From Butyricimonas paravirosa (GTDB lineage Bacteria > Bacteroidota > Bacteroidia > Bacteroidales > Marinifilaceae): a stretch of 64,000 nucleotides of DNA. This document shows, piece by piece, positions 17,663 through 25,609 of this stretch. Within the stretch, counting starts at the first letter, position 1; the number at the start of each line of letters is the position of its first letter. The stretch lies in NCBI RefSeq assembly GCF_032878955.1, contig NZ_CP043839.1, positions 5,084,001 to 5,148,000 on the forward strand, given 5' to 3'. Both the position numbers and the translations under genes were made by a program. Under the pieces are notes generated by a model. That model saw only the letters and a program-made list of their open reading frames with translations, was not told the DNA's origin and searched no databases.

Positions 17663-18349
17663 TTATTTGTTTTTCAGTTTTTCTTTCAGGATTTTGACAC
17701 CTTCGGAGGCGCCTTTTTCAATGAACTCGATCTTACTGTTTTTGACACTTTCCGGAATTCTCGGGTCGATCAACAGGATGCGACAACCGGCAGGTGCATA
17801 GTGTAACAGGCTGGCAGCCGGATACACGGCTAGCGAGGTCCCGATGATCACGAGAATATCGGCTTGTTGAACGAGTTCTATGGCCGGTTCGATGTTCGGA
17901 ACGGATTCCCCAAACCAAACAATGTGAGGGCGCAGGATAGAACCGTCCTCGGCTTTTGTTCCTAGCTTTAATTCCCAACCGTCAAGGTCGTATATTAGGT
18001 CCGGATTCCGGCTACTTCTGACTTTTTTAAGTTCACCGTGAAGGTGTAATACGTTAGTACTTCCGGCACGTTCGTGTAAGTCGTCAATGTTTTGCGTGAT
18101 GATCCGGACATCGAAATCTTTTTCGAGTTCGGCAAGCCCGTAATGCCCGGCGTTTGGTTGGGCCTCGTAGAGTTGTTTACGACGCTCGTTGTAAAAACGG
18201 TTCACTAATTCCGGGTCACGTTGCCATGCTTCCGGGGTACAAACGTCCATAACATTGTATTCTTCCCATAGGCCGTCGCTGTCTCTGAAGGTACGAATTC
18301 CACTTTCGGCACTCATACCGGCTCCTGTTAAAACGACTAACTTGTTCAT
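17663..18349 (-). CDS. Sir2-family NAD-dependent protein deacylase lacking zinc cysteines
   Basis: 228 residues with the full NAD-binding core: GAGMSAESGIRTFR at 9-22, QNIDDLH at 86-92, and catalytic H104 in LHLHGE. Y53 and R56 form the YxxR motif of class III sirtuins (CobB, SIRT5), which favours removal of succinyl or malonyl groups. The small zinc domain that normally carries four cysteines follows HGE, but residues 105-160 contain no cysteine. The only cysteine is C37. It is therefore probably a zinc-independent sirtuin with a shortened subdomain. It is divergent from the NlpC/P60-like gene and upstream of rlmD. Confidence 0.88.
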   Translation of the reverse strand: MNKLVVLTGAGMSAESGIRTFRDSDGLWEEYNVMDVCTPEAWQRDPELVNRFYNERRKQLYEAQPNAGHYGLAELEKDFDVRIITQNIDDLHERAGSTNVLHLHGELKKVRSSRNPDLIYDLDGWELKLGTKAEDGSILRPHIVWFGESVPNIEPAIELVQQADILVIIGTSLAVYPAASLLHYAPAGCRILLIDPRIPESVKNSKIEFIEKGASEGVKILKEKLKNK

Positions 18350-18439
18350 AATCAGATTGTATTTTAATCATTGAATTCGATTGCAAGTTAGATAAAAAAA
18401 CTCTATTTTCGTAACTTTCAATTTTCAATTTTGTATGGT

Positions 18440-19225
18440 ATGACTTTTGGTATAGCGGATTTAAGTGTTATCCCCATGCGACGGGAAAAATCGGAACGGA
18501 GCGAAATGGTTTCTCAGTTGTTGTTCGGGGAGGTGTATGAGGTACTGGAGGAGGAGGATAAATGGCTTAATATTCGCTTGTTACATGATTGTTGTTGTGG
18601 ATGGATTGATCGTAAAACTTACAAAGAGGTAAGTGAAGAGTTCGCGGAAAAGTACCGGGCTTCCGATCAATTGATCATGAGTGAGGTGTTTAATCTGGTG
18701 GTTAAAAAAGGGGATTGGGAGAACAAGATGGTCGTGGCGGGGAGTGTGCTGCCTTTCTACGATGCATATACTAAAAAATTGATGATCGGGGATGAGGAGT
18801 ATGTTGTGAAGGGTTTTTTACGGGAAGTAGGGATTGAAAGTCTGCGGGAATTATTGATTCAATACGCGTTGATGTTCTATAATGCTCCTTATCGTTGGGG
18901 AGGGCGAACTCCCAATGGTGTAGACGGTGCCGGATTGGTGCAAATGGCGTATCGTTTGGCGGGAATTACTATCCCGCGGTATATCGAGCAACAAGCCGGC
19001 GAGGGACAAGTTTTGTCTTTTCTGGAAGAAGCGCAACCGGGGGATCTTGCTTTCTTTGGTGATTCTTCCGGTGCTGTTACTCATGTCGGTATCTTGTGGG
19101 AACAGGGACGAATTATCCATGCCTCGGGAAAAGTCCGGGTGGATAAAATTGATCATCACGGCATTTTCAATGAAGATTTGAAACGTTACACGCATACACT
19201 GAAGGTGGTGAGGCAGATTTTTTAA
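18440..19225 (+). CDS. SH3 and NlpC/P60-like protein with the catalytic cysteine replaced by glycine
   Basis: 261 residues from the ATG at 18440; a TTG at 18431 would add three residues. Two bacterial SH3-type segments occupy about residues 1-125 (RSEMVSQLLFGEVYEVLEEEDKWLNI), then an NlpC/P60 (C40) domain spans about 135-261. The family motif is normally G-x-D-C-S-G; here it reads GVDGAGLV with glycine (codon GGT at 18926-18928, residue 163) for the nucleophile and alanine for serine. The histidines in THVGIL and IIHASG are kept. C40 enzymes cut peptidoglycan stem peptides; this one should bind but probably not cut. I see no signal peptide, which is usual for this Bacteroidota subgroup. Confidence 0.85.
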   Translation: MTFGIADLSVIPMRREKSERSEMVSQLLFGEVYEVLEEEDKWLNIRLLHDCCCGWIDRKTYKEVSEEFAEKYRASDQLIMSEVFNLVVKKGDWENKMVVAGSVLPFYDAYTKKLMIGDEEYVVKGFLREVGIESLRELLIQYALMFYNAPYRWGGRTPNGVDGAGLVQMAYRLAGITIPRYIEQQAGEGQVLSFLEEAQPGDLAFFGDSSGAVTHVGILWEQGRIIHASGKVRVDKIDHHGIFNEDLKRYTHTLKVVRQIF

Positions 19226-19295
19226 TTCGCTGAAGACGAATTAAAAAGTTGCAGGTTACAAGTTCTTCTTCAATCTAAAATCATTAAATCATAAA

Positions 19296-19913
19296 TCATA
19301 AATATCCTTGGCTTTCCGGCCCCATGTTAAATAATAAGTCGAGGATGCTGAGGTTGGGGGCGAAAGGGAATCTTTCGGCAAAGGTTTGGTGGTAAGGTTT
19401 GGCGACGAAAGGATCTTCTACACGGCGGCGGGAAGGTTTGGGGTGAATAACATCCCGCAAGTCTGTGAGGGTATCGTATGTCGGATAATAGTCTTCTGTG
19501 AATTTAATTGACCGTTGGAGTTGCAGGTTATCCATGAGTTCTTTTAGAATCTTGGTATTGAGATCTAACAAGAATTTTTCTTTCCGTTCGAAAAAGTGGA
19601 TGAAGTTGTCGATGTAATAATCGTAATAGGGAGAATTTTTGTAAGCGGACTCGATTCCTTTGAAATGGAGTTTCTGCCAGTTCGTGGAATAGTCAACCAG
19701 TACATCTTTGGTCAATATTTTTATGGATGAGCCTTTCACGACGGGTACGGACAAGGTCATAACCCCGTTGGCAGTCATGATGTCACACCGATTCCGATAG
19801 CTTTGTTTACCATAGCTTTCGTATTGTTCAATCCATATCTCGGTACAATTGTTTATTTTTGTAAAGTATTGAACAGGTGGAAAGTATGCCGTGTTAATTA
19901 GTATATTGCTCAT
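19296..19913 (-). CDS. WbqC-like family protein
   Basis: 205 residues. The N-terminus (ILINTAYFPPVQYFTKI) and the ESYGKQSYRNRCDIMTANG segment are hallmarks of WbqC-like proteins, with a conserved LSVPV strand and WQKLHFKGIESAYKNSPYYDYY. WbqC-type proteins are often found with O-antigen and sugar-biosynthesis genes, and the biochemical role is unsettled. In many Bacteroidales the gene is next to a signal peptidase; here it stands alone between the NlpC-like gene and the glycogen cluster. A -7 box lies directly upstream. Confidence 0.85.
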   Translation of the reverse strand: MSNILINTAYFPPVQYFTKINNCTEIWIEQYESYGKQSYRNRCDIMTANGVMTLSVPVVKGSSIKILTKDVLVDYSTNWQKLHFKGIESAYKNSPYYDYYIDNFIHFFERKEKFLLDLNTKILKELMDNLQLQRSIKFTEDYYPTYDTLTDLRDVIHPKPSRRRVEDPFVAKPYHQTFAERFPFAPNLSILDLLFNMGPESQGYL

Positions 19914-19934
19914 GATCCATTTATATTAGCCGGG

Positions 19935-19942
19935 CAAAGATA
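19935..19942 (-). promoter_or_regulatory. -7 promoter box of the WbqC-like gene
   Basis: On the minus strand the sequence reads TATCTTTG, a perfect match to the Bacteroidota TAnnTTTG -7 element, about 22 bases before the start codon. A clear -33 TTG was not found at the right distance. Confidence 0.5.
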
Positions 19943-20241
19943 AGAATTTTTCAATAAATTGAAAATCTGTGATATTTTGTATGATTAACAAATTTATACT
20001 CAAAAAGTATGATTTGTGGTTCAAAAGTTGTATATTGTAACAGGATAGAAAGTTGTCGTATTCGACTCGAACTACCGCAGGTCGATTATATAGAAAGGAG
20101 AGGATTTTTTAAGACCTGCAATAGAACAAAAGCCGTAATTCTACGTAACTAATTAGTAATAGTATCACAACCGGAACGTAATATAAAAGTAGTTCATTTG
20201 GAAGGGTATTATTACATGATAAATAGAAATAAAATTGATAT
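19943..20241 (+). other. Intergenic leader before the glycogen cluster
   Basis: This roughly 300-bp AT-rich stretch has no gene. It holds an inverted repeat, GCAGGTC (20079-20085) with GACCTGC (20122-20128), spaced by 36 bases that include an AGGAGAGG purine run. The likely transcript of glgB would have a long leader containing this structure. I see no clear TAnnTTTG box. It does not match a riboswitch class I know. Confidence 0.4.
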
Positions 20242-22224
20242 ATGATGCTAAAACTCGTAGAAGAAGATAAATTATTGAAGCCATTTGCAGGAATTATTGA
20301 AAAAAGACACCAGCAAGTATTGGCGATGGAACGAGAATTTACTTATCGGACGACTCGTTTGTCCGATTCGTGTAATTCTTATTTGTATTATGGGTTGCAT
20401 CGAACGAATGAGGGGTGGGTGTTTCGAGAATGGGCGCCGAATGCCACGGCAATCTATTTGTTAGGCGAGTTTAACGATTGGAGAAAGCATCCTGATTATG
20501 CCTTGACCAAGGTCGGAGATGGAAATTGGGAGATTAAACTGCCTCTGGGAGTGTTGGCTCACGAGATGCTTTATCGTTTACTCGTGGAGTGGAACGGGGG
20601 GAGCGGGGAGCGGTTGCCTTCTCATGTGCGACGAGTGATTCAAGATGAATACACGAAAATATACAGTGCGCAGGTATGGGACCCATTGAATCCCTACCAG
20701 ATGCGTCATGAAAGACCCAAACGAACAGATTATCCGTTAATTTACGAGGCTCATATCGGGATGTCAACAGAGCATCGGAGAGTATCGACTTTTACGGAAT
20801 TCCGTTTATTTGTGCTACCGCGTATTGTTGATCTAGGTTATAACACCATACAGTTGATGGCCGTGCAGGAACATCCTTATTATGGTTCGTTCGGTTATCA
20901 AGTGGCGAATTTCTTTGCCGTGAGTTCCCGTTTCGGGACACCGGATGAGTTGAAAGCCTTGATTGATGCTGCTCATAGTATGGGAATCCGGGTGATTATG
21001 GATATTGTCCATTCGCATGCGGTGAATAACGAGGAAGAAGGATTGAGCCGCTTTGATGGTAGTTACGATCAATATTTTTACCCGGGCGAGAGAGGGTATC
21101 ATCCTTTGTGGGGGTCTCGTTGTTTTGACTACGGAAAGCATGAAGTGTTGAATTTCTTACTCTCGAATTGTAAATATTGGTTAGAGGAATTCCGTTTCGA
21201 CGGTTATCGTTTTGACGGGATTACCAGTATGTTGTACTGGGATCATGGAATCAATAAGGATTTCACGGAGTATAGCTTGTATTATGATGGAAACCAGGAC
21301 GAGAGTGCAATTACCTATTTGGCATTAGCTAACCGGGTGATTCATCAAGTCGATCCTGAGGCGATCACGATTGCCGAAGACATGAGTGGGATGCCGGGTG
21401 TTGCCAGTCCTTTGGAATATGGCGGTATGGGTTTCGATTACCGGATGAATATGGGAACTCCGGATTACTGGATCAAGCTATTGAAAGAGAAACGGGATGA
21501 GGAATGGCACGTCGGAGATCTTTTTTACGAGTTGACCAACAAGCGGGAAGAGGAACGTACAATTAGTTACGCGGAAAGTCATGACCAGGCGTTGGTGGGA
21601 GACAAGACTATATTTTTCCGTTTAGTGGATAAGGCAATATATACCTCAATGAGTGTGTTTGACAAGAGCGTGATTATTGATCGGGGAATGTCACTTCATA
21701 AAATGATTCGCTTGGTTACTATCGGAACTGCTGCCGACGGTTACTTGAATTTCATGGGAAATGAATGGGGACACCCGGAATGGATTGATTTCCCGAGAGA
21801 GGGTAACGGGTGGAGTTACGATCATGCCCGGCGTTTATGGAGTCTGGTAGATGATGAAAATCTTCGGTTTCGCTTTTTGAATGTGTTCGATAAGTCGATG
21901 ATTCAGATGGTGAATGATACGCGTGTTTTTCACTGGCGTCCGGAACCGTTGGTGCGGGATAACGAGCGTCAGGTGCTGATTTTTACCCGCGGAGATTATT
22001 TGTTCGTGTTCAATTTTAACCCGGAAAAGTCATTCCCGGATTACGTTTTTGACGCACCTTCCGGAAAATACACGATGATATTGAACACGGATAACAGGAA
22101 TTTTGACGGATTGGGACGAATTGATGAGAAGATTGAACACTTTACCCGATACGTTTCTCCGGGCAGGGGACAGTTAAGTTTGTATATACCCGCGAGGACG
22201 GGATTTGTATTAAAGCGTTCATAA
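20242..22224 (+). CDS. glgB: 1,4-alpha-glucan branching enzyme (GH13)
   Basis: 660 residues. A CBM48-type domain at about 45-130 is followed by the GH13 barrel. Catalytic residues are visible: nucleophile D325 in GYRFDGI, acid/base E379 in TIAEDMSG, and D448 in YAESHDQA. The C-terminal all-beta domain ends in IPARTGFVLKRS. It forms alpha-1,6 branches in glycogen. It resembles the eukaryotic-like GH13 branching enzyme group common in Bacteroidota. It opens a co-directional five-gene glycogen cluster reaching 31204. ATG codons at 20242 and 20245 are both possible starts. Confidence 0.93.
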   Translation: MMLKLVEEDKLLKPFAGIIEKRHQQVLAMEREFTYRTTRLSDSCNSYLYYGLHRTNEGWVFREWAPNATAIYLLGEFNDWRKHPDYALTKVGDGNWEIKLPLGVLAHEMLYRLLVEWNGGSGERLPSHVRRVIQDEYTKIYSAQVWDPLNPYQMRHERPKRTDYPLIYEAHIGMSTEHRRVSTFTEFRLFVLPRIVDLGYNTIQLMAVQEHPYYGSFGYQVANFFAVSSRFGTPDELKALIDAAHSMGIRVIMDIVHSHAVNNEEEGLSRFDGSYDQYFYPGERGYHPLWGSRCFDYGKHEVLNFLLSNCKYWLEEFRFDGYRFDGITSMLYWDHGINKDFTEYSLYYDGNQDESAITYLALANRVIHQVDPEAITIAEDMSGMPGVASPLEYGGMGFDYRMNMGTPDYWIKLLKEKRDEEWHVGDLFYELTNKREEERTISYAESHDQALVGDKTIFFRLVDKAIYTSMSVFDKSVIIDRGMSLHKMIRLVTIGTAADGYLNFMGNEWGHPEWIDFPREGNGWSYDHARRLWSLVDDENLRFRFLNVFDKSMIQMVNDTRVFHWRPEPLVRDNERQVLIFTRGDYLFVFNFNPEKSFPDYVFDAPSGKYTMILNTDNRNFDGLGRIDEKIEHFTRYVSPGRGQLSLYIPARTGFVLKRS

Positions 22225-22308
22225 ATATATGGGATTTATGATTTACGATTGGGGTGTTGAGGTAATTGTTGAATCATAAATCTAAAATTTAAAATCTAAA
22301 ATTAGATT

Positions 22309-24255
22309 ATGAGTTATTTAAATTTCAACAAAGAAGAATTGGTAAATCTGGAATATTCTTTGAAGAGAGAAGTTTTATCAACGAATAGAGCCGGGGGGTA
22401 TTCTTCGACAACGGTCGTATGCTGTAACACGAGGAAGTATCATGGACTACTTGTATTGCCGATCTCGGAGTTCGGGGGAGAGAATCATGTATTACTTTCC
22501 TCTTTGGATGAAACGGTTGTTCAACACGGGCAATCTTTTAATTTGGGGATCCATAAATATCCCGGGGTATATGAACCGCGGGGACATAAATATATCGTGG
22601 ATTTGGAATACGATCCGCTATTCACGTTGACTTACCGGGTGGGAGGCGTTGTGTTGAAGAAAGAGATTCTGATGGTGCATAATGAGGCTCAATTGATGAT
22701 TCGTTATACATTGGAAGATGCTCATTCGGAAACGTACTTGCGGTTGAAACCGTTTCTGGCTTACCGGAACGTTCACGCTTTGAGCAAGGCGAACATGATG
22801 GCAAACACGAAATTCGATCACGTGGAAAATGGTATACGTTCGAAATTGTATGTCGGTTTTCCGGCTTTGAATATGCAGTTGAGCAAGGCGAACGAGTTTG
22901 TCCCCGTGCCTGATTGGTATTATAATATAGAATACTTGGAGGAAAAGAACCGGGGATATGATTATAAGGAAGACTTGTTTGTTCCCGGTTATTTCGAGGT
23001 ACCGATTAAAAAAGGGGAAAGCATTATATTTTCAGCCTCAACCGAAGAGGTAAAGCCTTCCACGCTGAAACGTAAATTCCAGCAAATGGAAAATAAACGG
23101 GAGCGTCGGGATGATTTCGAAAGTTGTTTGACTTATTCGGCGTCCCAGTTTATTGTTCATGAAGGCAAAGATACGGAGGTTGTTGCCGGTTATCCGTGGT
23201 TCGGGCGCTGGGGACGCGACACGTTTATTGCCCTTCCGGGTTTGACATTGGCAGCCGGGGGAGATTTGAGAAATTGTAAAGAAGTACTTGACACGATGGT
23301 TCGTCAGCTACACGATGGTTTGTTCCCGAACATCGGTAAAGGGGATAAGGCTGCTTACAATTCGATAGATGCCCCCATGTGGTTCTTTTGGGCCGTGCAG
23401 GAGTACGATAAAGCGTTAGGAGAGCCGGGGACGGTATGGAAAAATTATGGAAGTAAAATGAAATCAATCCTGACAGCTTTTCGAGAGGGTGTGAATCCCG
23501 GGTTGAGAATGGATGCGAATGGTTTGATCTGGGCCCGACAACCCGGAAAAGCACTGACATGGATGGATGCTGTTGTGCGGGGTGTTCCCGTGACCCCGAG
23601 AGCCGGTTATGCCGTGGAGATCAATGCTCTTTGGTACAATGCGGTTTGTTACATGCTGAAATTAGCTGAAGAGGCAAAAGATAATACTTTTATAAAGGAA
23701 TGGAAGGATATGCCCGAATTGATTCGTACTTCATTCGTGGAAACATTCTGGAACGAGGAAAAGGGATATTTAGCTGATTATGTGGATGAAAAAGGGCAGA
23801 ATTTGGATGTGAGACCTAATCAGGTATTTGCTTGTTCCTTAACTTATTCCCCGATCACGGATGATATGAAGGAGAGGGTTCTGAAAGTGGTTACCCGTGA
23901 GTTGTTGACCCCGAAAGGCTTACGAACTTTGTCTCCCAAAAATCCGAAATATCATGGGCATTATGAAGGCAATCAGGATGAGCGGGACAACGCTTATCAT
24001 CAGGGAACCGTGTGGCCTTGGTTAATCGGTGCGTATATAGAGGCAAATCTTAAACTTTACGGGAAACAGTTCTTGCCGGAGGCAAAAGAATTGTTGGAAG
24101 GATTTGAAGAAGATATGGCACTTTACGGTTTGTGTTCGATTGCTGAAGTGTATGATGGCGATCCACCACATCATCCGAATGGAAGTATTTCCCAGGCATG
24201 GAGTGTCGGAGAGGTACTTAGGAGTATGAAATTGATAAGGAAATATGAAAATTAA
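22309..24255 (+). CDS. Glycogen debranching enzyme (amylo-alpha-1,6-glucosidase type)
   Basis: 648 residues. The N-terminal beta domain (about 1-260) begins with LSTNRAGGYSSTTVVCCNTRKYHGLL, the signature of bacterial/archaeal GDE N-terminal domains. The C-terminal (alpha/alpha)6 barrel has GYPWFGRWGRDTFIALPGL, GVPVTPRAGYAVEINALWYNA and NAYHQGTVWPWLIGAYIEA. It should release glucose at alpha-1,6 branch points. It follows glgB after an 84-bp AT-rich gap on the same strand. No signal peptide is present, which fits an intracellular storage role. Confidence 0.92.
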   Translation: MSYLNFNKEELVNLEYSLKREVLSTNRAGGYSSTTVVCCNTRKYHGLLVLPISEFGGENHVLLSSLDETVVQHGQSFNLGIHKYPGVYEPRGHKYIVDLEYDPLFTLTYRVGGVVLKKEILMVHNEAQLMIRYTLEDAHSETYLRLKPFLAYRNVHALSKANMMANTKFDHVENGIRSKLYVGFPALNMQLSKANEFVPVPDWYYNIEYLEEKNRGYDYKEDLFVPGYFEVPIKKGESIIFSASTEEVKPSTLKRKFQQMENKRERRDDFESCLTYSASQFIVHEGKDTEVVAGYPWFGRWGRDTFIALPGLTLAAGGDLRNCKEVLDTMVRQLHDGLFPNIGKGDKAAYNSIDAPMWFFWAVQEYDKALGEPGTVWKNYGSKMKSILTAFREGVNPGLRMDANGLIWARQPGKALTWMDAVVRGVPVTPRAGYAVEINALWYNAVCYMLKLAEEAKDNTFIKEWKDMPELIRTSFVETFWNEEKGYLADYVDEKGQNLDVRPNQVFACSLTYSPITDDMKERVLKVVTRELLTPKGLRTLSPKNPKYHGHYEGNQDERDNAYHQGTVWPWLIGAYIEANLKLYGKQFLPEAKELLEGFEEDMALYGLCSIAEVYDGDPPHHPNGSISQAWSVGEVLRSMKLIRKYEN

Positions 24256-24294
24256 TCGAATTAGACCATTTCCGAATTTGCAAATTAATATATT

Positions 24295-25584
24295 ATGAGC
24301 ATAAGAGTATTGATGTTTGGGTGGGAATTTCCACCGCATATTGCAGGGGGCTTGGGAACGGCCAGTTACGGGTTGACGAAAGGCTTGGCGAAACATGGCG
24401 TCAAGGTGATGTTCGTCATGCCGAAGGCCGGAGGTGATGAGGATCAAAGCGTCGTGAAAATCATTAATGCGAGTGATGTCGAAATGATGAGCGAGTATTC
24501 AAATTTAGATGAATACTGGCAGAATGTAAACTTTATGGAGATCGGTTCGAATCTTGTTCCCTATCTGGACCCGGAAACCTTCGAAAGAACGGTAAAGGAG
24601 ACCATCAAGACGGGGGAACATTCAGAGCATATCGTTTTCCGTAACAAGTTCCAATTTTCCGGTAAATACGGAACAAACCTGATGGAAGAAGTTGCCCGTT
24701 ACGCCATGGTGGCAGGGACGATAGCGGCACAACAGGATTTTGATATTATCCACGCGCATGACTGGCTGACCTATTCGGCCGGGATTGTGGCGAAGAAAGT
24801 TTCGGGTAAACCGTTGGTGATCCATGTACATGCCACGGAATTTGACCGAAGTGGGGAGAATGTCAACCAGCAGGTGTATGATATAGAGAGGCGTGGAATG
24901 GAGGCTGCCGACCGGGTGATTACAGTGAGTAATCTGACACGAAATATCGTGATCAATCGTTACGGGATTAATCCGGATAAGGTAGTGACAGTCCATAACG
25001 CCGTGGATTTTCAAACACGTGAAGATGTTGAAGTTGATCGTGGAGTGAAAGAAAAGGTGGTTACTTTTTTGGGTAGAATTACTTTCCAGAAAGGACCGGA
25101 GTATTTTATCGAAGCGGCGAACAAGGTATTGAAACGTTTCCCGAATGTCCGGTTTGTTATGGCCGGTAGCGGTGACTTGTTCAATCGCTCTGTTCGGCGT
25201 GTGGCACAATTGAAAATAGCCACGAAGTTTCACTTTACCGGGTTCTTACGAGGTGATGATGTTCAGAAGATGTTCTTGTATAGTGACGTGTACGTGATGC
25301 CTTCTGTGTCCGAGCCTTTCGGAATTTCTCCATTGGAGGCGATGCGTGCGGGAGTTCCCACGATTATTTCCAAACAGTCCGGGGTAGCGGAAGTCTTGAA
25401 ACATTCTATAAAAGTTGATTATTGGGATGTTGATGCACTGGCTGATGCTATATATGGTCTGTTAGCTTATCCGGCTTTAGGTAAAATGGCCGGAGAAGAA
25501 GGATTGGACGAGGTGAACCAGTTAAAATGGGAGAATGCAGCGTTGAAAGTAGAGGAAGTGTACAAGGACGTATTGGGAGTTTAG
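24295..25584 (+). CDS. GT4-family glycosyltransferase, glycogen synthase-like
   Basis: 429 residues with a GT-B fold. The N-terminus MFGWEFPPHIAGGLGTASYGLTKGL carries the glycine-rich acceptor-side motif of GT4/GT5 synthases. FLGRITFQKGPEYFIEAANKVL and SVSEPFGISPLEAMRAGVPTI (the E-x7-E donor motif) are in the C-terminal half. With its neighbours it most likely extends or primes alpha-1,4-glucan; the donor (UDP- or ADP-glucose) cannot be told. It lies 39 bp after the debranching enzyme and 25 bp before the GH57 gene. Confidence 0.88.
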   Translation: MSIRVLMFGWEFPPHIAGGLGTASYGLTKGLAKHGVKVMFVMPKAGGDEDQSVVKIINASDVEMMSEYSNLDEYWQNVNFMEIGSNLVPYLDPETFERTVKETIKTGEHSEHIVFRNKFQFSGKYGTNLMEEVARYAMVAGTIAAQQDFDIIHAHDWLTYSAGIVAKKVSGKPLVIHVHATEFDRSGENVNQQVYDIERRGMEAADRVITVSNLTRNIVINRYGINPDKVVTVHNAVDFQTREDVEVDRGVKEKVVTFLGRITFQKGPEYFIEAANKVLKRFPNVRFVMAGSGDLFNRSVRRVAQLKIATKFHFTGFLRGDDVQKMFLYSDVYVMPSVSEPFGISPLEAMRAGVPTIISKQSGVAEVLKHSIKVDYWDVDALADAIYGLLAYPALGKMAGEEGLDEVNQLKWENAALKVEEVYKDVLGV

Positions 25585-25609
25585 AGTTTAAAATTTAAAA
25601 TGTAAAATT

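Noticed and set aside
19943..20241. Known riboswitch or tRNA in the glgB leader
   Set aside because: No cloverleaf and no match to a riboswitch core I recognise; only one inverted repeat is visible.
24622..25233. Open frame of about 200 codons opposite the GT4 transferase
   Set aside because: Antisense shadow of a strongly conserved gene; composition is histidine- and cysteine-rich without any motif.
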